In this document: positions 1 to 12,379 of the stretch, one piece after another
How the letters are laid out: each line of letters begins with the position of its first letter
Position numbering within the stretch: position 1 is the stretch's first letter
Source of the DNA: Geosiphon pyriformis
Taxonomy: Eukaryota > Glomeromycota > Glomeromycetes > Archaeosporales > Geosiphonaceae
Length of the DNA stretch: 64,000 nucleotides
Assembly: GCA_016748015.1 (NCBI GenBank)
Contig: JAAOMT010000563.1
Location: 335,924-399,923, forward strand
Direction: 5' to 3'
Translations under genes and position numbers: made by a program
The notes under the pieces: model-generated
Seen by the model: the letters and a program-made list of their open reading frames with translations, nothing else
Database searches by the model: none
Told to the model about the DNA's origin: nothing

Positions 1-2026
1 TTCTGTTCATTAACTGCTGCATTACTAAGCAGAAATAGTAATTCATTTGCTTCAAATTCAAATGGAAATATATCTGACAGATTGGCATTTTGGGCAATTT
101 GAGCTGGTAGAATGGTGTGGTTGAAAGGATTTAATTTTGGTGCTGCAACTTCATCTTCAGAAAGTGCAGTTTGTTGAAAATCCGATTTCTTTGGTATTGT
201 AAGATAACTGGGTTGAGTGTGATAGTAATTGGGTCTTTGCTGACCCAAATTTCGGAAAACCAACTGGTTATTTGAATTGATTCTGTTGTGGTTATTCTGC
301 AATTAATTTTGGGGTATGAATTGGTTATGTTGAACCAATTTTCTTGCTGGTACTTAATATTGTTGAGTGGGTGGTGTCTGATATGGCTGAATTGGTAAAG
401 GTTGCTAATATTGTTGCTGCATTGATTGTGGAGCTGGTGGATAGTAGTTTTGATTTTGTGGTCTTGGTGAATAATAAGTTGGTGGTGAAGATTGGTAATA
501 GGATTGTTGTGGTGAAAAGTAACATTGATTACTCCTGTTTTGTTGGTCTCTTTGTAATTTCCTACAATCTCATTTCCAGTGTCCTGGAATTCTACAATAA
601 TGACAATTTTTAGATTGGTTGTTGGATGATAATCCAAAATTGTTTTGGTTGTGTTGTTGTGGTGGTTAATATCTTTGTGGTTGTTGCTGCTGTTGTTGTT
701 GGTTTGTAAAATAGCTTTCAACTTTCTTTGTGAGTTGGTCTATCTTTTCTTCAGCTGTTGAGCTGGTTTCTCCAATTGCAAGGTTTACAAGCTTGGTGTG
801 ATTTGCTTCTTCCATTGCCATTTCATAGCTCTTTGCATGTCTAATAGCAGTTGCTAAGTCTGCTGAAGCATGTGAATGGATTTTCTTAATCAGTTTGTCT
901 TTTAACCCTGCTATAAACTGATCCAGAATTTGAGCATCAGAATAGTAGTCATTGGTTTCCAATTGTCAGATTCGTCTGAAAAGTTTGTTAAATTTTCCAA
1001 GATAGGTTATAACAGATTCAAATATTTCTTGTTTGATATTGCGAAAGCAGTTTCTGAGAGTGATAGAGGTATTGTTGTTGGTAAATTGTTGTAGAAAAGC
1101 ATCTTTGAATGCTTGCCAGTTTTCAAATGGTTCTTCTAAATTTTCAAACCATTCTTCTGCTGTTCCTTGGAGAAAGTAGGGAATTGCTTTGAGCATTCTT
1201 GCTGCAATCCAACCATTTGCATCTCCTGCTTTTTGAACCTTGTCAAGCCATTTTTGAGGACTGGTATCATTGTCTTCACCCATGAATTCTGGGATTTTTG
1301 CAATGTAAGCAGTTGCCATTTCTTTGTTTTCTATAATTTCTTCTGGTTCTGATTCAGTTCTTCACTTTCCAAGCTTTTTGAGTGATTACTTTCGTTTTCC
1401 TGTAAGTAATCAATGATATTGGCATTTGTTGATATTGGTTTCTGCTGTTGAATAGGATTTCTAGGTGACTGTAAATCTTCTGGTCTGGAGAAACAGCTAA
1501 GTAGTGAACTTGGTGTTTGTGGTTGAACAAGTGAAATTGGAAATGGTGTAATAAAAAGTGGTAATTTGATACTGGTTCCTTGTTCAGGTGTTTGCAAGTG
1601 TTTGGCAGTTGTCTTTTGTAGTGTTGAAGTGTTTGGAGTGGTTCTTGAGTATTGCTTCAATCTTTGTTTGCCTTTGTTGCTTGTCTCTGATTCAAAGTCA
1701 AAAGAGTATTTAGACTGTACTGGGTATTTTTCTTCACAATACTCAATAATATTAAAATTAAGTTCTTGGAAGTAGATAGCAAGTGTTTCACTGTTCAGGT
1801 CTTCTGTTTCCAATTGTAAATAGTGCACTAAATTATTGTAGAAGTTGCTTCTAACTTCTGAAATGTTGTAGTTTCCAAAAAGATAATTGTTGATGTGGTT
1901 TTCAATGTATTGGTATACTGATTTCTTTACAACTTCAATTCCGTCTGAAATGTTGAATCTTTGCTTGCAGTGGGTGTAAATTGACTGGTAATACTCTAGA
2001 GTTGCTGTGTCTGGTGTGGTTGCCAC
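1..2026 (-). pseudogene. gag polyprotein of an LTR-family-A Ty3/gypsy retrotransposon, damaged, runs off the left edge
   Basis: Structural (nucleocapsid/capsid) protein of an LTR retrotransposon. The N-terminal part lies at 1331-2026. A frameshift near 1330-1375 moves reading into the frame starting MATAYIAKIPEF at 1319, a typical retrotransposon-gag capsid domain (…WFENLEEPFENWQAF…). That frame continues to position 1 apart from stops at 966-968, 666-668 and 570-572. A Gln run follows near 670-700, then a CX2CX4HX4C zinc knuckle at about 566-605 (CHYC…GH…DC) with one residue replaced by TGA. The start at 2026 lies 45 bp inside the LTR and primer site. Protease and pol should lie left of position 1. 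The element is dead as it stands. The gag assignment is certain; exact boundaries are not. Confidence 0.9.
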
Positions 2027-2050
2027 TTTGAATTTGTTGTTGCTGTGTTA

Positions 2051-2071
2051 TTTCTATGAGAGAGCACCAAA
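2051..2071 (-). promoter_or_regulatory. tRNA primer-binding site of the family A element
   Basis: On the minus strand the bases directly after the LTR read TTTGGTGCTCTCTC. The TGG matches the complement of a tRNA CCA end. The same TTTGGTGCTCTCTGTGAGG follows LTR B of element 1 at 38793-38811, and TTTGGTGCT survives after the decayed LTR at 10108. The primer tRNA was not identified. Confidence 0.75.
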
Positions 2072-3054
2072 TGTTACTGGAGATTTTTTGGTCTCTTTTT
2101 TTAAATGTTGTTGATGCCTGTTTGTTGTGAATTCACGTTTTCTGGATGTGGTTGAACCTCCAATAACTGAATTTATCTTTAACTTATCTCCTATAATTTG
2201 AACTGCTGGGCTTATAAGTGGAATGGCCAATTCCGTGCCAGTTACTTTGTATAGTTACATTGTAGTAAACGTCAACTCTTTCTCAGGAATTGCTCATCTG
2301 GAAGCTCACTAAAAATGTATAGTTACTTTGCTGTGAAAGTCAACTCTTCTACAAGAATTCTCGTCTGTAGGCTACCCAAAATGATTTATAATAAGAAAAG
2401 AAAGAGAAATAAGAGAAATGTAAAAAAAAAAGTAAAACTGATGATTTATGGAAGTTGTTTTGGATCCAGGTCTGGAAGTGCTTTAACAGTTTACCAAAAT
2501 TGGTAGCTAGTCAATTTCAAACTGTTAGTAGGAATTGGTTAATTTCAAGAGAAATAATTTAAGAATTTGGCTTTTCGAATTATTTGATATTTATTTGTCT
2601 TTTTGGGTGTAAAGGATTATTCTAATTGTTTTTAATCTGAAGTAAGATACATTTTCCAGAAGAGAAAAGCTCTTCTTTTATACAACTTGTTGTAGTACTA
2701 GTCTATGAACTTGCACTTTTTCTCTTTGCTCAAATTTCGGCAAACTAAAGATACATTTTGATGAACTACAAGTTATTTTGCTGAACTATTGATTAATTTG
2801 AGTGAACTATTCATAATTTCGGCGAATTTCTGTAAATTTTGGCGAATTTTTGAATGTTACAAAGTTCAGGGTATTGTGTAATTTAATCATCCTACTTTCT
2901 GTTATACTAATTAAATTATTTTAATTAAATCGTGATATGTGATAATTGATTAAATAATAAATAATAATTTGAAATGATATTAATATACTAATGAATTATA
3001 GGAATTATAAGGGTAATTTCATGCTAATTAATAGCTAAAATTCTACTGGTAACA
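2072..3054 (-). repeat. 5' LTR, family A (983 bp), intact ends
   Basis: Ends are TGTTACTGG… and …GTAACA, a perfect 6-bp terminal inverted repeat. Just inside the element (2051-2071) is the reverse complement of a primer-binding site, TTTGGTGCTCTC. A second copy, in the opposite orientation, is at 26056-27044 and aligns over its whole length. The LTR holds a 68-bp internal direct duplication (2251-2318 and about 2319-2386). It abuts LINE sequence at 3055, so the element inserted into a LINE RT domain. The other LTR and the target duplication are outside the window. Confidence 0.93.
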
Positions 3055-5652
3055 TTGGTTTAACAAATGGATATCATGTGCATAATGGCTTGGATCAAGG
3101 AAAAGTTTTCTCACCACTTTTGTAGCACATATTTTATAATTTGCTTCTTTGTGAGGTCAAGAGGCAAGAGACTGTATATGGCTATAGATTAAATTCTCAT
3201 TTTGTTTTCAAAATTGGCTGGGTGGAATCTCAAGCTGGACTGACATCATTTCTGGCCACTAGTGCTTTTGTTGATGATACAATTTGGGTAGGCAATAGCC
3301 AGTTAGCTACTCAACACATTCTCAATATTGCTAGTGATTTCTTCAAGATTAATGACATTTCAATAAATAATGAAAAGACTGTGGCCATCCCTATTAACTG
3401 TCAGGTAGTAAACCCTACTCTTAATATCAGTGGCTTGCCTATTTCTGTTGCTAAAAAGGAGGAACCTCATCATTATCTGGGAATTTTTCTTTCTTCTGAA
3501 GGTTTGTCTAGGCCTAGCTTGGTTAGGGTGCATTCAGATGTCTGGTTTTTTACCAATCTTGTCTTGAGAAAAGCAATTTCAGATAAACAATTTACATATT
3601 TAGTGTCAGCAGTTCTTGTTCCTATCATCAGTTATAGAACTCAGTTCAGTTTTGTCCCTACTAGTGTGTACAACAAATAAGATGCTCTCATTCGCAAGGG
3701 TTTGAAATCTAAGTCTGGTTTGCCTCTCGATTTTCCCAATGATGCACTCTATTATTCTTCTTTATATGGTTTAAAAACATTTGAGCAGATTCAGGCTGAA
3801 AGTAAATCAGCTTCCATTGTTTCTTTTGCAAATTCGGTTGATGTTTTGGGTCAGTTGTTTTCTCACAGATCCCACGATCTGCAGGTTCTCAGCTGGTGCC
3901 CATAACATCCATTGCTATTTCTGACTCGTATTAGGGTCAACTTTTCAAATAATTTTTTGGCTGGTGTGGTCCATATTTTTTCTGATTTGGATTTGTCTTT
4001 GGACAGCTTGGTGGCCAGTGTCTTTTGCCTTCAGTCCAGTACTCCTTTGTCTCTTGTGCTTGGTGATAAGATGTTTTTTAAGTGTGTTTCTTCACCCCAC
4101 CAGTATAGTGTTGCATTTGTGAAACAGCTTTGAGACCGTAATGGTGCTGTTTTTAGTTGGTCAGCCTTCAAGTGGTGGAAAAAGTTGAACCCCCATGGCC
4201 CGGTTCCATTTTGGTATGATACTGCTGTTTGCTTTATTACAGATACGACCTCCTCCTTTATTGGTCTGCTGTTCTTGGATGGTGGTGCATCTCATGATAT
4301 TCTTCAGTCCTGTGAGTTTGGTGTGGTCAATTCTGGTCTGTTAAATGCTAATTCTAATCGTCTTTCTGTGTATATAGATAGTTCTTTGTGCAGACTGGAG
4401 ACTCGCAATATGAAAGCTGGTGCTGCAGTGTTTTTTGAGAACTTTAATTTGGGTTTGGGTGTGAGTGTGTCTGGCTTGGTCTCTTCTATGTTGGTCGAAT
4501 TATAAGCCATTGCTCTGGCTCTTGAGTGTGTTTCTTCTCTTAGTTCTGTTGATTTGTTTTCAGACAGTTAGGCTGTTTTGGATGTGTGTGTTTTGAAATC
4601 TGTTTTGTTTTATTCAGATTTCAGGAATTGGTACTGGATTGAATGCTGCCACATTGCTAACATTATTCGTCATAAACAGTTGGACATAAATTGGGTTAAA
4701 GTTAAAAGTCATTTTGGCATTATGGACAATAAGTGTGCTGATGAGTTTGCTAAGACTGCTGCTTTTTCTGATTTTTGTCTGCCTTCTTCAATCAATGAAC
4801 GGTTTTCTAAAAGCTGGTGGTACTATGGTTTCTGGTAGTTCTAGACATTTTGTCTGTGATGTTTTCCGATCAGTACATTATGTGGGTTGAAAGGTAAGTT
4901 CGGGCTCTCGGGTCATATTGAGTGACTTGTGTTCAGATGTGGATTGGTTTAGATCTTTTTTGGTGTGACATCTGAATTCTTATTTGGCTGCTGATTTTAT
5001 CAATAAACATACTGCCAACTGTCGAACATATTTCATGAAGGTGTTGCATCACCGGCTTCCTATAGCTGTGCACAAATGTTTGTATAATAGGTGCTATTCC
5101 AGCATGATATGTCTTTATTGTGGTAATGTTGAGGTCTCTGACCATGTGTTTTCTTGCCCATTTGATGCTTCTGCCCACACTCGGTTGGTTGATGTTTATG
5201 CGTCTGCTTGAAAGGCTCACACTGGTTTTTCTCATTCTTCTTCATGTGTTTCACAGCTGTTGTCAAATTGTGTTTCTGGTGCTGTGGTTGGCATGGCTCT
5301 GTGTAAAGATTTTGTTTTCAATGATTGGTACCATGAATCAGTTATTGTTTTTAAGAATTCCAAAGTGGCGGCTCTGACCATCGTAGACTTTGTGCATAAA
5401 TTTTGTCTTGCTTTTTGAAAGAAGATTTGGCTGGTTCATGCTAAACACAAATCTCTTATGGAGAAAAATGGTTTAATTCCACATGATGGTTCTCTCCCTT
5501 TTCCTGTTATAGGCCCCTTTAAGTTACTTTCGGCTGGTGTGATTAAGTTATTAGGTATCACTGATGTCTTTGGTATTAGCTTTGGGTTTCATAAATCTTG
5601 TCTGTTTTTTTCTGGTGTAAGTAATATGGTTTCTGTTCATATAAGTGTTTAG
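3055..5652 (+). pseudogene. LINE ORF2 (reverse transcriptase, RNase H, zinc domain), broken
   Basis: Copies LINE RNA at the nicked target and degrades the RNA strand. RT motifs are visible: GLDQGKVFSPLL near 3090-3125, and the catalytic FVDDTIW at about 3266-3286 with both Asp intact. An RNase H domain follows at about 4365-4780 (VYIDSS…, then LVEL before the stop, SDS before the stop, DNKCADEFAK). Next is a Cys/His cluster of zf-RVT type (CLYCGNVEVSDHVFSC, about 5110-5160), and the protein ends FFSGVSNMVSVHISV at 5652. One frame is kept from 3141 to about 4838, with stops at about 3678, 3903, 4131, 4503 and 4568. A frameshift before 4984 leads to the second frame. Several stops are clear Gln-to-stop changes, such as SDSQ and ELQ turned into TAG and TAA. 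No endonuclease domain remains here. Confidence 0.9.
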
Positions 5653-5790
5653 TGTTGTTCTGATTGGCTTGAGTGGCTGGTCACGTGTAAAAAATGCATG
5701 ATTTGCACCTAGTTTAGATCATTTGCATGATGTATAGTACTAGGTAGCATTTGGACTTTACTCATTAAAATGTAAAAAAAAATAAAAATA
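5653..5790 (+). repeat. LINE 3' tail shared by several elements
   Basis: About 120 bp of untranslated tail, ending in an A-rich stretch. It is near-identical in layout to the tails of the half-LINEs at 18452-18580 and 47119-47252. In known LINEs this segment is what the reverse transcriptase recognises, which would let ORF1-only relatives borrow the enzyme (inference). Confidence 0.8.
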
Positions 5791-5799
5791 AAAAAATAT

Positions 5800-6393
5800 G
5801 TCAAAAAAATTATTTCAAATTAGATTTAAAAGTTATTAATAATTATTAAAATTAGTAATTAATTAATTCAAACTGAAATAATTAAAAAATTTATGGTTTT
5901 CAAAGTAAGTTTTATTAAAATTAATTTGTAAGAAAGATAATTAATTTTAAGATATCTGATAAAAAATTAATTTTGAATAAAATATATTTTTTTGAAAAAA
6001 AAACTTTTCTTTTATACAATTTGTTGTAGTACTATTTTATGATTTAACACTTTTTTTTCTTAATTTTTTAGTAAACTAAAGATATATTTTGTTAAACTAC
6101 AAGTTATTTTTGTAAACTATAAATTATTTTTACAAATTATTAAATATTTTAATAAATTATTAAATATTTTAGCAAACTTTAAATATTATATAATTTAATA
6201 TATTACATAATTTGATTATTACAATTTGGCTATATTTGTGTTTTGTATAAATTGGATTATTAATTAAATAATAATTTGAATAATTTAATAAGATAATAAA
6301 TAATAAATTGAAATAATAATATATGCTAATTAATGATAAAAATTATAAAAATAATTTTATGCTAAATAATATCTTAAATTTCGACTAATAATA
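5800..6393 (-). repeat. decayed LTR A fragment
   Basis: Aligns with 2500-3054 (same orientation). Landmarks are the TTTATACAATTTGTTGTAGTA segment and the closing CTAATAATA, in place of CTGGTAACA. Almost every difference is C to T or G to A. The outer part is missing where it meets the LINE tail. Confidence 0.8.
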
Positions 6394-8700
6394 TAATTTT
6401 TTTCTTAAAATTAAGTTCTATTAAAGTTTAAATAGTGTTTGTAATTTTCAAAATAGTAGTTCAAAATTATTGAAAAAATTTGGTTTAAAAATTGTTAAAA
6501 TTTCAGTTTTGTAAGCTTTTTAATATATTAAATCTTTAGATACTATAAAATTGGGTTTTGTAGGATGTTTTTACAAATGTAAAATAAGTTATAAAGTCTA
6601 AAAGTTGTTTTAAGTTTGTAATAGATATTTGTTAGTCTGGCTGTTGTTTTAAATTTATTGTAAAATTATTTTTGAATAGTTTTAGTTATAAAATTTATTG
6701 TTTTAAGCTTTAGTTTTCTTTTGTAAAGTGTTTTTTTAATATAAAAATATCTATAAATTAGAGAGTATTTATTGTTTTATTTATTAAAACATTGTTGAAA
6801 TTTTTGTTAAATTGTAATATTTGGTAAAATATCAATAAATATAAATATTAAATTTTCTCTTAAAGCTTGCTTTAAAAGTTTTAATAAATAAATTTTAGAT
6901 AACTTTTTATGTTTCTTTTATAAAGATAATAATTTTATAAATTTATAATTAAAGATGTAGTTAATTCTATTTAGATGTAATTAATATGTTTTTTAATAAT
7001 TATTATAAAATAACTTGAATAGTATTTTTAAGATTAACATTAATTTTTGAAATAATTGTTAAATATTTTGAGAAATAGTTATAATAACTAACAAAATATA
7101 AATAAATAAAATTATTTTTGATATATAAGATTTTTATGTTATTTTGTTTTGTTTTTCTGTGCAGTTTTTGTTTTGTTTTTGTAAAATTGGTTTTAAAATA
7201 TAAAGAATAATTATAAAGAAAATTTAAATTTAAATATTCAGATTTAAAAGTTGTTCAATAATAATTATTGATTTTAAGTTTTAAAAAATATCTTTAAAAT
7301 TAACAAAAAAATTGTGTACTAATTTGTGAAATTAAAAATTCAGAATTGGCTTTAAAATAATAATGTTTTAGTCTGTTATAATATACAATTTTTTTTAAAA
7401 TCTTATTATTAAATCTTAATTTATATAATATATTTTTTAAAATTTTATGTATATAAAATAGTTTTTCTTATTTATGATTAAATTTTCCACTTTATTGTTT
7501 TTTAGTCTTAGTTTTGTGTAAAAAACTTTATTTTTAACTTTAAATTTATTAATGGTTAGTAATAGTTTATTGTTATGTTACTTATTTTATTAAGCTTAAG
7601 AGTATTTTATATAAGTAGCTGCAATTTGTTGTTTTTTATTTAATGTATTAAGAAGTGTATAAGCTTTTTTTTGTAATATTTCTTGAAAGTTGTTTTTTAT
7701 AATTGGTTAAATTAGATAAAATTCTATTGTAAAATTAATTAGTAATATTGCTGTTCTTTTATAAATCAAATTAAATAGTATATATTTTATTGTATCTTGT
7801 TTTAATGTTTTATATGCTAATATTAATAAATAAAAAAATCTTATTTTTGCTTAAAATTTATTAAAACTTTGGCTAATAATTTACAAAGTATTTTGTTAAA
7901 ACATTTTACAAGTCTATTTGTCTATAAATAATATAATAAAAACAAAAGTTTTTTAATATTAAATTATTTACAAATTTTTTGTATTAAATTGTTTATAAAA
8001 TGTGTTTTTTAATTTAATAAATATTTAATTAGACATCTATATCTACAAATAATGTTTTTATAAATGAAATTTATAATTAATTTTATATCTGTTTATTAAA
8101 TTATTTTTGGCTATTTTGTTAAATAATCTACTATAACTACAATATATAATTTTTTTAAGTTGTGATAAGTAATGTCTAATTAAATTAATACTAACTTAAT
8201 CAAAAAATTGTTCAACTTTAATTGAATTTAAGAATTTTATAAAACATAGTTTTTTTTTAATAACTATTACATTAATAAATATATATTTTTTCATTTAAGA
8301 CTAAAAATAGTGCTCTAATATTTTTTAAATTATATTATTTTTTTTAAAGTATGTTGATAAAAAATCTGAGTACATATTATATAGAATTGTTTTTTATTTA
8401 TATTGTTAAATTACTTGAAGTAAATTGTCTGAATTTTTGTAATTTTAATAATAGATAAAATTATTGCATAAGAAATATTGTTTTGCTTAATGTTGTAATT
8501 AATGTTTTTTACTTAGAAACCAAATTTTTGGTATTATAAATATTTTTAAATATTGTTTAAAATTGTTGTAGTTTTTAGAAGTTATTATTTGTTTTGTTAT
8601 TTTTAATTAAAATAAATAATAATTGTAATTTTTAATCTTGTCTTATTCTTAAAAAACAATTAACATTTGTATAAAGCTTTCTTAATTTGTAATATTATTA
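6394..8700 (-). pseudogene. heavily AT-mutated gypsy pol relic (integrase part)
   Basis: No usable ORF remains. The minus strand can still be aligned with element 1 of this window: 7620-7980 corresponds to about 31530-31900 (distal integrase), and 8030-8200 to about 31940-32110 (integrase core, near CATCTATATCTACAAAT). Differences are mostly transitions, so the region looks like a once-normal Ty3/gypsy pol driven to nearly pure AT. It lies beside a decayed LTR A fragment and is probably the 3' half of that element. Which family the pol came from is uncertain, because family A pol is not otherwise present here. Confidence 0.7.
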
Positions 8701-9141
8701 TTTATACAAAATAAAAATAAAAACAATAAAATAAAGTAGCCAATAAAAAATAAGCATAATAAAAAGAGAAATTTTAGAAATTTACTAAACAAAAATTGCA
8801 AAATTCCAGAATTCTAGCAATTTTTAACAAAAATTACAAAATTTTCAGATTTTAAAAAAACTTATAAAAAGAATTAAAAGATTTTAAAGAATCTTATATA
8901 ACAAAAATTATATATATATAGCAGTAAAATTAGAAATAAAAAAAAACAGACTAATAATTAAAATAAATAATTAAGAAATATTTTCTATTTATATTAATAA
9001 AATACTTATTTGAAAAAAAACAACATCTAATTTATGTTATTATTCATTAATTAAAAATACTTATTACTTATATCTTATTAACAACTTATATTAATAATAT
9101 CTGATACTTAATAATACTGAAATAATAGTTTTTAATTACAA
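8700..9141 (+). repeat. decayed LTR of the B/D type, left part
   Basis: Aligns with the reverse complement of LTR D (58094-59021): an array of AAAATTCCAGAATTC-like repeats near 8800-8880, then the TATATATATAGCAG segment at about 8910 and the AATAGTTTTTAATTACAA remnant of the CAATAGCTCTTGATCATG region. It is interrupted at 9142 by a decayed LTR A. The matching right part is at 11950-12348. Confidence 0.7.
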
Positions 9142-10108
9142 TATTACTAGTAAAATTTTAGTCAGTAATTAAACATAAAATTATTTTTATAATTCTTATT
9201 AATAATTAGCATATATTATTATTATTTTATTTATTACTTATTATTTAATTAAATTATCACAATATTTCTATTTAATTAATAAACTAATTTATATAATACA
9301 TCAATATAACCAAACACAATAATCAAATTATACAATACTTTAAACTCTATAATATTCAAAAATTTGTAAAAATTTGCAAAATATTTTAATAGTACACTAA
9401 AATAATTTATAATTTATAAAAACAACTTGTAATTTACCAAAATATATTATTAATTTGTTAAAATATAACAAAAAAAAAGTTTAAATTCATAGACTAGTAT
9501 TACAACAAGCTATATAAAAAAAAACTTCTTTTTTAAAAAAAAATATTTTACTTTAAAATTATTTTTCTTAAAACAAGTCTTTTAATACAAATCAATAAAA
9601 CATTAAATACTTTAAAAACATAATTTATTTTAATTAGCTATGTATTAAAATTTTTCAAATCTCAACTAATGTTTTGAAATTAATTAGGTACTAATTTCAA
9701 TAATTTATTAGTTATTCTAAACCTAAACAGAAAACAATTTTTTAACAAAATTTTTTTTTTTACATTTTTTTTATTTTATTTTTTATTATTATTATAAATT
9801 ATTAGAATAGTTTACAAACAAAATTTCTGTAAAAAAATTGACTTTTATAACAAAGTAACTATATATTTTTAATAAGTTTTTAGATAAGCAATTTCTGAAA
9901 AAGAGTTACTTTTTATTACAAAATAACTATATAAAATAACTAGCACAAAATTGGCTATTTTATTTATAAGTTTAACAGTTTAAATTATAAGAGATAATTT
10001 AAAGATAAATTCAGTTATTAGAAGTTTAACAGCTTTCAATAATTAGAAATTATTAGCAAAATAATATTAACAATATTTAAGAAAAGAAACTAAAAACCTT
10101 TAATAATA
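9142..10108 (+). repeat. decayed 5' LTR, family A
   Basis: Full-length (967 bp) counterpart of 26056-27044, beginning TATTACTAGTA (for TGTTACCAGTA) and ending AATAATA. It is followed immediately by TTTGGTGCT, the conserved primer-binding site. The ACTAGTATTACAACAAG landmark near 9490 is intact. It is therefore the 5' LTR of a plus-strand element inserted into the older B/D-type LTR. Confidence 0.85.
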
Positions 10109-11950
10109 TTTGGTGCTTTTTTATAGATTAATATAGTAATAATAACTTCAAAGTAATAATTATTTCAAATATAATAATTCTTAAATACTATTAGTCAAGT
10201 TTATACTTATTGTAAACAATAATTTGAAATTTAAAACAAAATCACAGCTTTTAAGAAAACACTTTTTTAATATATCAAAAACTAAATCAATAATTATCTT
10301 TTTAAAAACTACAATATTACAGAAGTTAAACAAAATTTTCTTGAAAATCTTATTTACTATTCAAACAAAGACCCAAAAAATATTAATGCTAATAATTATG
10401 CTACTTATTTTAAAAAACTTGATTATAATATTATCAAATTTTGTAAAAAAAAATATCTTGTTAATTTACAATTTGTTTTTAAACTTAAGTTTGAATTTAA
10501 AACAAACAAAAAAAACAAAAAAAAAACACTCAATTAATTTATATAATATTTAATATACCAAAAACAATTATTTAACATTTACAAACATTTAAACAAAAAA
10601 TTAGTTTTAAACTACTACTTTAATACTCAAATATTAAACCAATTTATTACTGAATTTAAAAATAAATTAATCAAAAAAGTTTATCTATATATATCAAAAA
10701 ATTTAGTCACAGTTATTTAACATACTAAAACTTATAAAATAACAATAAAAGAAGCTAATTGCATAAAACTTGTTAATCTTGTAATTGAAAAAACCAGTTT
10801 AACAGCTGAAAAAAAAATCAATCAACTTACTAAAAAAGTTGAAAATTATTTTACCAATTAACAATAACAGTAATAATAGAGATATTAATTATTATAACAA
10901 CAAAACCAAAGCAACTTTTTATTATTATCTAACAACCAATCTTAAAACTGCTACTATTATAAAATCTAGAACATTGAAAATAAGATTGTAAGAAAATATA
11001 AAAAGATTAGCAACAAAAAAGTAATTAATATTATTCTCAGCTATAACAATTTTACTATTAGTCTATTATTTACTAAGATTTTAATACCAACACATTACTA
11101 CCAATCTGCTTTATAACTAATTCAATATAGTATTAACAACTATTTTCTGTTCAAAAATACCAAGTATTTGTAAAAAAAACTAAATTAACAAAACCAATTT
11201 GTATTCCAAAATTAATTTTTAATAAACAACAACAAAACTAATATTAACAATTAATTGGTTTTTCAGAACAATTTACAGTAAAAATTCACAAATTATTATA
11301 CTTAATCTAGTTATCTAACAATACTACAAAAACCAAATTTTTAATAAACTGTATTTTTCAAAGATAAAATTGCAATAACAAAACAAAACTTTTCTAATAA
11401 TAACCATATTATTTTTTTAGTTAAAATTGCTAAAAATACCAATCTATTAAACATATTTTTATTCAAGTTTAAAGTAAATAAATTATTATTTTTGTTTAGC
11501 AATACAACAATTACAAAACAAAAAACAATTACAACTATGTACACTAAAATTAAAATTAAAAGAAAAAAATTCAATTAATTTTAAATAATAGATTTGCCAG
11601 AAATATTATTATCTATTAACTAATGCAACAACTCAAACAAAGTATTAACTAACTTGTTTAAACAATTATTGTTACTGCTAATAATATAAAAAAAATTTTA
11701 ATAGAAAAATTAATGAATTTTTTTTTACAATTAATGGAATTACTATTTTGATCAAAATTTTAATTATAAATATATCTTAATATTAAACTTTTGTCCGAAA
11801 TAATTGGCTTTTTAAAACCAATGCCAATTTAAATTAAAAAATTTAAAAACCCAAAATTTTATACAAAAAACAATATGTCCAAGTATCTGTTACTTGTAGT
11901 ACTTTTAATAAATAATTTGAAAAAGCTTTAGTATTTGAATTTAAAGAGAA
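10109..11950 (+). pseudogene. decayed gag-protease of a family A element
   Basis: Downstream of the LTR and primer site lies a ghost of the gag seen at 1-2026. Reading 10800-10860 gives TAEKKINQLTKKVENYF, against TAEEKIDQLTKKVESYF in the better copy. 10900-11000 aligns with the zinc-knuckle region, and 11400-11530 with positions 1-130. From about 11520 to 11900 it aligns with the aspartic protease DNA of element 2 (40048-40400). Short ORFs such as 10224-10553 are by-products of AT enrichment, not proteins. The element is truncated in protease; RT and integrase are absent. Confidence 0.8.
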
Positions 11951-12348
11951 GAAAAAAATGCCAATTATTGAAACTTATTTCATTTTTTATTTTCTTTTAT
12001 TTTCTTTTATTTTTTTTTGTTTTGTTTCTTTGTTGTTTACTAATTAATTAAAGAAATTAAATATTAAGTAATTAATATTAAGAATAGCTTAATAAAAAAT
12101 CCAAAAACAAGAATAAAAATTTAAAAATAGCTTATTAAAAAAACACAACTACCAAAATAAACCAGCCATCATGCTAAAAAAAAATTTACAAAAGAAAAAC
12201 CATTAATTGAATCTCTGTTCATTATACAAAAAACTTAATTAAAACTTTTAGGCTCTAAAATCTTTAAAAATTACCAATATTTCCAGCTATTAAGCATTAA
12301 GTTATAAGTTTATTAGTTGTTTTAATACTCCAAATAATCATTTGTAAT
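11950..12348 (+). repeat. decayed LTR of the B/D type, right part
   Basis: Aligns with 27240-27641 (end of LTR B): the TTATTTTCTTTTATTTTC run, GAATCTCTGTTCATTATAC and the closing CCAAATAATCATTTGTAATA. Together with 8700-9141 it makes one LTR split by the family A insertion. Confidence 0.78.
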
Positions 12349-12379
12349 AATAAAAGAAAAAAAACAGCTAAATATACAG

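Larger units (their letters stand above)
3055..5790 (+). mobile_element. LINE copy 1, 5' part cut off by the LTR element, 3' end present
   Basis: Non-LTR retrotransposon remnant: the 3' part of ORF2 plus the untranslated tail. The tail contains GGCTGGTCACGTGTAAAAA (5674-5692) and ends in an A-rich run near 5770-5790. The same tail occurs at about 18480 and 47140, and a minus-strand relative at about 49930, which defines the family's 3' end. The 5' end is truncated by the family A retrotransposon at 3054; the remainder would lie left of the window if the insertion is simple. Confidence 0.88.

Noticed and set aside
131-721. 196-codon ORF on the minus strand
   Set aside because: It is a shifted frame of gag; the knuckle CHYC…GH…DC is in the frame that begins at 1319.
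10224-10553. 109-codon Lys/Ile/Leu-rich ORF
   Set aside because: Chance opening in AT-mutated gag; it does not match the gag frame beyond short stretches.
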